Below are positions 56,942 to 64,000 of a stretch of 64,000 nucleotides of DNA, in pieces (within the stretch, counting starts at the first letter, position 1; the number at the start of each line of letters is the position of its first letter). The notes under the pieces were generated by a model. That model was not told the DNA's origin, ran no database searches, and saw nothing but the letters and a program-made list of their open reading frames with translations. The stretch lies in contig OZ231126.1 of NCBI GenBank assembly GCA_965153355.1, forward strand, positions 35,092,001 to 35,156,000. Reading direction: 5' to 3'. Origin of the DNA: Flaccisagitta enflata (Eukaryota; Chaetognatha; Sagittoidea; Aphragmophora). A program made the translations under genes and the position numbers.

Positions 56942-57710
56942 AGGAACAGTTGGAAAAGAGAAAAGAAAAACAATTCTTCCATAGGTTTGTTTGTTAGCGT
57001 ATTTGTTTACCTACATGTGCATGTCACAGCATCTGTCCAAGTCGGCTATGGCTTTGTGTGTTTCTTAAAACTTGTGTGTCAATCAGTTGTAATTTCTGTC
57101 AGTAAAGTGAGGTCCTCTAATTAGTTACAAGTGAGTGAACTTGTTCGTTTGATTGAATGAAAACAAACAGAAGAAGGGGAAAAAAAGAAAGGATAGGGAA
57201 AAAAAAGAATGAAATGAATGAATGAAAACAGAAAGAAGAGATAAACTGAAGGCTAGCATTGATGGAAAAGGAGTTCTCACTGGGAAATTGGGAGTAGAGA
57301 ACGAGCGTTTGTGACAGTCTCTCTGCCTTTGCTTTGAGATTGATTTTCCTTATAAGGAAAATGGAGATGAAAGAAAAAGAAGAGAGCTGGAATTGGCGTT
57401 GGGGATTTTGTAGCGGGAGTCTCTATCAGTTCTTGTTTTTGATATTCCGCCGTAGTTGTTGTCTTCTTTCTATTTAAATTGGAATTAGAGAATTCATGAA
57501 AGTTGAAGTCGTGCTTTTTAAACAAGGCAATTTCTGATCCTCGTAATCAAGCCACCAGGTGTATATCACTACCATCATGATTCATGAGATTCCACAGAAT
57601 GATAAGTTATATGCATAACGCGGAAGAAAGGTTAAGGTAAGTCTTGTGACAGTGACAATGATCATCACATCATTCATCCATAACATTCAGACTTGCTCTC
57701 TCTCTTTTTC

Positions 57711-57830
57711 AGTATATCAGCTTCTCTGAACCTTCAGAGACGTCACTTTCTAATCCTTGCATGCGTCACCTTGGTCGACCTTAAAAGATGTGTGTGGCTT
57801 CAGTCAGAGTCAGAGTTTTTTCCATTTTGA
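57711..57830 (+). CDS. Possible terminal exon, very weak
   Basis: A textbook acceptor (GCTCTCTCTCTTTTTCAG) at 57710 is followed by two alternative open frames. One has 23 codons to a stop (YISFSEPSETSLSNPCMRHL...), the other ~38 codons with a hydrophobic part (HFLILACVTLVDL). No partner exon was found, and the site may be chance in a pyrimidine tract. Confidence 0.15.
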   Translation, partial: SISASLNLQRRHFLILACVTLVDLKRCVWLQSESEFFPF

Positions 57831-58424
57831 CCTCGACTGGCTTCTGTATCAACCATCCCCATAACAAGAACGCATCATCGCAAAGTTTTGTGTCCGTTTA
57901 AAAAGTAGGCTGGTTATCTTGTCAAAACAAATTCGTGGCCAGGATGGTGATGGTATTGATTTTTTGTGTTAACTGATATTACCATTACTCTCCTTTGGAT
58001 ATTTAAATGGTGAATGCTAACGGCATGAATTTTTGCTTTTTTTTATGAACTCGCCCCAGCATCCATTCAATCCCTCGCATCCCTTCCATCCCTCGCATCC
58101 CTTACATCTCTCGGATCGGCACGGTGGGCCTTAATCAGATACAAGTTCAAATAAATCTCCGATGGTAGCAACCGGCATGAGAAGGTATATTTTATAGTGG
58201 AGAATTGATGTTGACTCTTGAAAAAAAATTTCCCTTGAAAATTTTTGCAAAAAACACTAAAAGTTAAAAATTTTTCTGATATTTGATATAGATCTTTGGG
58301 ACTTATGTGTTTTGTAATTCTGATCCAACTTTTATATTCCTGGTGAAATTTCCAATCATTTGATAGGTCACATTATATACTTTCATAAAAAGATAAAATT
58401 TTCCTATTCTAGGGCACGGTTGTT

Positions 58425-58580
58425 AGTCGCTGACACGCAACTCTACACCTTGCCGTGTCGGTTGGTGGGTCGGTAGGTCGGTAGGTCGGTAGGTCGGTCA
58501 CATTTTTGAATTGCGAGGGATTTTTGTATTACTGCTCCTGCCAAACCGTCCGCAACCGGATTGCCGTGTATCCGGCCTTG
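58425..58580 (-). mobile_element. Short HINE, subfamily B
   Basis: Hairpin AGTCGCTGACACGCAACT, ACACCTTGCCGTGTCGG, (GGTCGGTA)n block, CAAACCGTCCGCAACCGG and 5' end ATTGCCGTGTATCCGGCCTTG. Confidence 0.85.
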
Positions 58581-58834
58581 TTTTTGTTATAACGATGACA
58601 AAGAAAATGAAAATTTTGTTGTTCTATAAAGAATATTTCACCAGGATGATAGATCTTTAGTCAGAATTCCAAAACACATAGATCCTAATGATTTATATCA
58701 TATATTTGACAAATTTGGAACGTTTTAATGATTTGCTGCAAATATTTTCAAGGGAAATTTCTTTTAAGGGACAATATCAATTCTCCCTCATGAAATGTAT
58801 TTACTTATGCAGGTCACTTCCATCGGGGATTTTT

Positions 58835-59202
58835 AGTCGCGTGCACGCGACTCTACAACCCGCTTTGTCGGTCCGTCCGTCCGTCGGTCCGTCGGTCCGT
58901 CCGTCCGTCGGTCCGTCCGTCCGTCCGTCACACTTTACTTTTTTGTACTATAACGTCAACTCTTAGGTCATTTTAAGTCATTTATAGTTATTCTTAGTCA
59001 TTTTGAGTCAGTCTAAGTCATTTTAAGTCATTTTAAGTCATTTTAAGTTATTTTAAGTTATTTTTGGTTTTCTGTTTTTTTAGTCATTTTAAGTCAATTT
59101 TGGTCATTTTAGGTCATTCTAAGTCTTTGAAAGTCATTCTAAGTCATTCTAAGTCACTCTTTGTCTGTAAGTCTCGCACGCGACTTATAGGTGTTGGCCT
59201 TG
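58835..59202 (-). mobile_element. HINE, subfamily C, intact
   Basis: Perfect 18-bp palindrome at 58835-58852, ACAACCCGCTTTGTCGG, ~60-bp GTCC/GTCG block, CACACTTTACTTTTTT, AAGTCATTTT units, and GCACGCGACTTATAGGTGTTGGCCTTG. T-runs flank both ends. The unoccupied counterpart is the right end of the foldback at 31400-31415. Confidence 0.9.
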
Positions 59203-59279
59203 TTTAAACTCATATCCAATTAAGGCCCACCGTGGGCATGATTTTGACAGCCCCAACTTGTTTGCCTAAACTTCTTGAA

Positions 59280-59447
59280 ATCAATGAATCCTTTTGGCAC
59301 ATGTTATTGGTCTGTGATATGAATTCTGCTTTAATGTGAACTAAGACAATGAATACTTTTGGTACAAGTCTTTGGTTAGTGATATGAACTTACCTTTATT
59401 GTGAACTAAGTCTTTGGATCCTCTTGGCTCTAGTCTTTGGTTTATAA
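59280..59447. repeat. ~65-bp tandem repeat, left part
   Basis: Units contain GAATCCTTTTGGC, CTAGTCTTTGGTTTGTGATATGAACTT and TTAATGTGAACTAAG. It continues at 60891-61150 beyond the Helitron. Confidence 0.85.
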
Positions 59448-60890
59448 TCGGGAAAAAAGTCGAAGTCAGTCTTCGACTTTTTGACATATTCAAGAGAAAC
59501 TGGGTTTTCATTTTCTTATTAGGAAGTTAGGGATCTCCACCGACCAATTTGGGCCTCCAATGAAATTGATAGGGTAAGTAAATTTGATAATTCTCTTTCA
59601 TTTGGCGCCAAGCAGAATGCTCTACGACAAATATTTTTCGCGCTATGATTTTTTAAAGATTTATCTACGAAAAATTTTACTATCTAGGAAAAAAGTTTGG
59701 CAGCACTTATGGTTGATGGTATGTTTTCCCCCTCACATGCACAAAACTCATGTGCCTGATTGTTTCTAGTTATTTTTGTATTCACACTTCCTAAAACAAA
59801 AGAGATAAACAATCTTCAATCCAATTTAGGGACCGCGAGTTTGGTTTGTTTATCACAACTAAGAGGTGGCTGTGGTAATGCTAGTAGATTTTGGTCATTT
59901 TGACTGCAAAATTGAACTACTTTTCTTTACAAATCTGATTAAAAATCCATGAGATTATAAAACTATTGCTCAAGAGCTAACCAGTGGTGCAATCCGCATG
60001 TTTCCATCATTTTCTGTTAAGATCTGAGAGCATTTCAAAGATGGAAGGGTATGAAAAAAAAAAGAAAACCTACTCTTTTTCCCTTTTTAAAAGTACATCA
60101 TCAACTTCAGACTAATGTCATTTCTAAACCGTTTGATGCACAGAGACGAGATTGCGCTCAGATTGTAGATATTTTGATTAAGATTAAAATGCTTATAAAT
60201 TTTGTTTACTTTTCTAGATGAGAAGTTGAGATATCTTGGTTTAAAGGTGCTGCCAAACATATTTCCTAGATAGTAATAGAATTTTTTTCAATTTTTTTAT
60301 ATTTTGTGTAGGATCAATAAAGGAGTGAATTTATGTTTACTTGAGCATGCAAATACAAAAAAAAATGTTTATGAGCAGGGCTGCTCATCTGTGAGGGCGT
60401 TTTTGAGCATTTTAGCTCATTTAGCTCACTTAGCTCAATCTATTTTTTCTGATTTCAAATAGGATAAATGAATGAATATTTTCATACTTGTTTAAGCAAG
60501 CAAATAAAAAAAACCATGTCAGTGAGCAGAGCTGCTCACCTGTGAGGTGTATTTAAGTATTCTAGCTCATTTAGCTCATTTAGCTTGCTCTTTTTCTCTG
60601 ATTTGAAATAGGCTAAATAAATGAATGTTTTGATTTAAGCATGCAAATACAAGAAAGCATATCCGTGAGCAAAGCTGGTTGTCTGGTTGAATCATTTGAA
60701 TACTTTAGCTCATCTAGCTCATTTGGCTCAGTTCTATTTTTCTCTGATTTTCACTGCAATCAATACATACAATTACTTTTGATTTGATCTAACAAAAACA
60801 AAAAAATTTTGCTGACTGAAGACAAATGCATGGTGAAAAGTGACCAATGCTTACGACTTTTTTCCTCACAGCGACAGCCGCCATTACTGG
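59448..60890 (+). mobile_element. Helitron, non-autonomous, with nested mariner
   Basis: It starts TCGGGAAAAAAGTCGAAG and ends CCGCCATTACTGG, with the CTRR end. It lies exactly between A and T of a tandem-repeat unit (TTTATAA|TATGAACTT, compared with TTTGTGATATGAACTT elsewhere), with no duplication, as Helitrons insert. A GACAGCC-region hairpin lies ~11 bp before the 3' end (one stem base mutated). Three ~150-bp units with GCTCATTTAGCTCA lie at 60330-60760. No RepHel gene was found. Confidence 0.88.
59678..60275. mobile_element. Tc1/mariner element, 598 bp, inside the Helitron
   Basis: The 29-bp inverted ends (TACTATCTAGGAAAAAAGTT... / ...CATATTTCCTAGATAGTA) have TA edges. The other Helitron copies (37.7 kb and 62.7 kb) lack it at this point. 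Its interior includes the GAGCTAACCAGTGGTGCAATC module that also builds the foldback at 5925-8354. No transposase is legible. Confidence 0.88.
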
Positions 60891-61150
60891 TATGAACTTA
60901 GCTTAAATATGAGCTATGTCTATGAATCCTTTTGGCCCTAGTCTTTGGTTTATGATTTGAACTTTGCTTTAATGTGAACTAAGTCTATGAATCCTGTTAA
61001 AACGAGTCTTTGGTTTGTGATATGAACTTTGATGTGAACTAAGTCTATGAATCCTTTTGGCTCTAGTCTTTGGTCTGTGATATGATTTTTGCTTTAATGT
61101 GAACTAAGTCTACGAATCCTTTTGGCACACGTCCTTGATTTGTGATATGA
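60891..61150. repeat. ~65-bp tandem repeat, right part
   Basis: Same unit as 59280-59447, about four copies. Confidence 0.85.
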
Positions 61151-61255
61151 ACCTTTGGGATCGGTGGCCGGCAATTTCCCTTTGGACACGTCCGAGGCGA
61201 AAACGCACGGAAAACAATAAATGAAAAGGAGTCTCTGTGTAGAAAGAAGGAGATG

Positions 61256-61258
<3 letters not shown>

Positions 61259-61308
<50 letters not shown>
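61259..61308. repeat. (GA)n microsatellite
   Basis: About 25 units. Confidence 0.95.
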
Positions 61309-62501
<1,193 letters not shown>

Positions 62502-62962
62502 TCGGGGAAAAAGTTGAAGTCAGTCTTCGACTTTTTGACATATTCGAGAGAAACATGGTTTTCATTTTCTTATGCGGAAGTTTAGGAACTCATTAGGGTG
62601 ATTGGGGCCTCCAATGAAATTGATAGGTTAAGTAAATTTGATAATTCTCTTTCATTTGGTCCTAAGCAGTATTATCTACGACAAATATTTTTTGAGTTAC
62701 AAATTTTTCAATCTTTTTTTATGTAAAATCCAAATTTAATTCTTTTCGATTTTTTACAATTTTGTGTAGGATCAATAGAGAAGTGTATTGATGATTGTTT
62801 GAGCATGCAAATACAAGAAAACATTTTCCTGAGTGTATCTGCTCATCTTTGAGGGTGCTTTTGAGTAATCTAGCTCATTTTGCTCATTTAGCTCAATTTT
62901 TTTTTAATTTTAAATCGGAAAAATAAATAAATATTTTGATACTTATCTGAGCATGCAAACAG
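62502..62962 (+). mobile_element. Helitron, 3'-truncated copy
   Basis: It starts TCGGGGAAAAAGTTGAAG after an A, follows 59448-59670 and then the post-mariner part (TTGTGTAGGATCAATA, GAGCATGCAAATACAAG, TAGCTCATTT), and stops at GAGCATGCAAAC. It has no mariner. Confidence 0.75.
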
Positions 62963-63029
62963 CCCTCTTAAAAGTGGAGTAGCGGGTAGCGCCACTACTC
63001 GGAAGAGAAGAAGATGTGTCGGAAGGTTT

Positions 63030-63189
63030 TGGCAGAGGAGGAGGAAGAAAAAGAAGAAAAAGAAGGAAGAAATGAAGAAAAAGAAAAAAAAAAAAGAAAA
63101 AAAAAAGAAAAAGAAAGAAAAAGAAAAAGAAAAAGAAAAGAAGAAGGAGGAGGAAAAAAAGAATTAGAAGAAAAGGATAAGGAGAGAAA
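63030..63189. repeat. GAAAAAGAAAAAG purine tract
   Basis: Leads into the (GA)n run. No coding value. Confidence 0.85.
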
Positions 63190-63397
<208 letters not shown>

Positions 63398-63644
63398 CTT
63401 GGAAGAGAATAGGACTTATTAAAGAAGTTCCGACATTCGAAACTATGTTCATAAAAAATGAACTAAGTTCCGACGTCGGAACTTCGTGAAAAAATGAACA
63501 ACAGCTTCTCATTTGACTGTCGGAACTATGTGAAGGAAACATAATTGAGTGAATACTACAAGAAACTGAATTTGATCATTTAAGCAAACTTATAACCACT
63601 CGCAGTGCATTTCATTGTTTTGTTCTGTTCTCTGTTGATTTTGA

Positions 63645-63668
63645 TATCTATCTATCTATCTATGTATG

Positions 63669-63731
<63 letters not shown>

Positions 63732-63735
63732 ATTT
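63645..63735. repeat. (TATC)n microsatellite
   Basis: About 21 units with a TATGTATGTATC break. Confidence 0.95.
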
Positions 63736-64000
63736 ATATCTCGCTTTCTCTCTCACCTCTAAAGAATTGAAATATGACTGATTATAGTCTAAATCACGCT
63801 CAGTGAGCAACCAATCAATATCAACATCTTTCAATCTCTAAATCCCAAAAGCTTACACTTTTTTTAAAAGAACATCATTTTCTTTCAAAGGCTTCATGTT
63901 CTTATTTTCAAGGCCAAATGAAGCCTTTAATGTTCTAAGAACACTCTTGATTCAAAGTACTATATAAACTGTAAAAAAACCTAGAATGTAGTTCTATTAT
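63736..64000. other. AT-rich DNA, no gene seen
   Basis: Contains an AGAACAT / ATGTTCT inverted region near 63865-63935 (CTTTCAAAGGCTTCATGTTC...). Nothing else was seen. Confidence 0.4.

Larger units (their letters stand above)
58120..59234. mobile_element. Foldback element carrying two HINE insertions
   Basis: The left end CACGGTGGGCCTTAATCAGA is inverted at GGCCCACCGTG (59234). The arms share AATATCAATTCTCC, ATTTGATAGGTCAC and AAGATAAAATTTTCC-type words with 29673-31435. HINEs occupy 58425-58580 (near the centre) and 58835-59202 (in the right arm). Confidence 0.8.

Overview
This is a stretch of an animal nuclear genome, not a prokaryotic or organellar one. The evidence is spliceosomal exons, an immunoglobulin-domain exon with a GT donor, dense simple-sequence repeats, and DNA transposons of four classes (Tc1/mariner, hAT, canonical Helitron and Helentron/DINE-1-like). 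The very high load of (GA)n, (CA)n and (ATTC)n tracts and the large repeat-filled introns suggest an invertebrate, perhaps an arthropod. That assignment is inference; nothing here fixes the taxon.

Genes are sparse. The best one is on the minus strand at 40742-44206: three exons with matching phases and consensus splice sites give the last 139 codons of a lysine-rich, then serine/glycine-rich, then acidic protein that I cannot name. On the plus strand an exon ending at 46628 encodes a complete Ig domain plus the start of a second, behind a hydrophobic leader. Its splice donor runs straight into a (GA)n tract. Weaker exon candidates lie at 11649-11716 (-), 13402-13546 (-), 45137-45250 (+) and 57711-57830 (+). 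I found no rRNA or tRNA genes and no CRISPR array.

Layout: 1-2.3 kb, unique AT-rich DNA with one short hairpin repeat; 2.3-4.5 kb, a MITE and two HINE copies with minisatellites; 5.9-8.4 kb, a 2.43-kb foldback palindrome; 8.5-10.5 kb, two HINEs head to tail; 14.1-16.7 kb, an 81-bp satellite split by a palindromic MITE and a hAT element with an 8-bp target duplication; 16.8-19.3 kb, HINE, mariner relics and a second hAT; 19.8-21.0 kb, a fresh 590-bp tandem duplication; 21.4-24 kb, HINEs and minisatellites; 24.0-24.7 and 33.8-34.5 kb, inverted copies of one segment, the second split by a HINE; 27-31.4 kb, foldback and dispersed repeats; 32.2-36.6 kb, palindromic elements with GGCCTGA-type minisatellite cores; 37.2-39.4 kb, a Helitron and two abutting mariner elements; 40.3-44.2 kb, the minus-strand gene; 44.8-47.2 kb, the Ig gene region; 47.8-51.9 kb, a palindromic element, four HINEs and a mariner; 52-58 kb, microsatellites and a third hAT; 58.1-61.2 kb, a foldback carrying two HINEs, then a Helitron carrying a mariner; 61-64 kb, microsatellites.

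The most interesting system is the dispersed HINE family (17 copies here). It has a 3' terminal palindrome, a GTCC/GTCG tetranucleotide core and a 5' subterminal motif complementary to one arm of the palindrome. The subfamilies differ in both partners together, and three filled/empty site pairs in this window show insertion into T-tracts. A second unusual feature is the intron between the two upstream exons of the minus-strand gene, which is built largely from tandem copies of its own splice-site regions.
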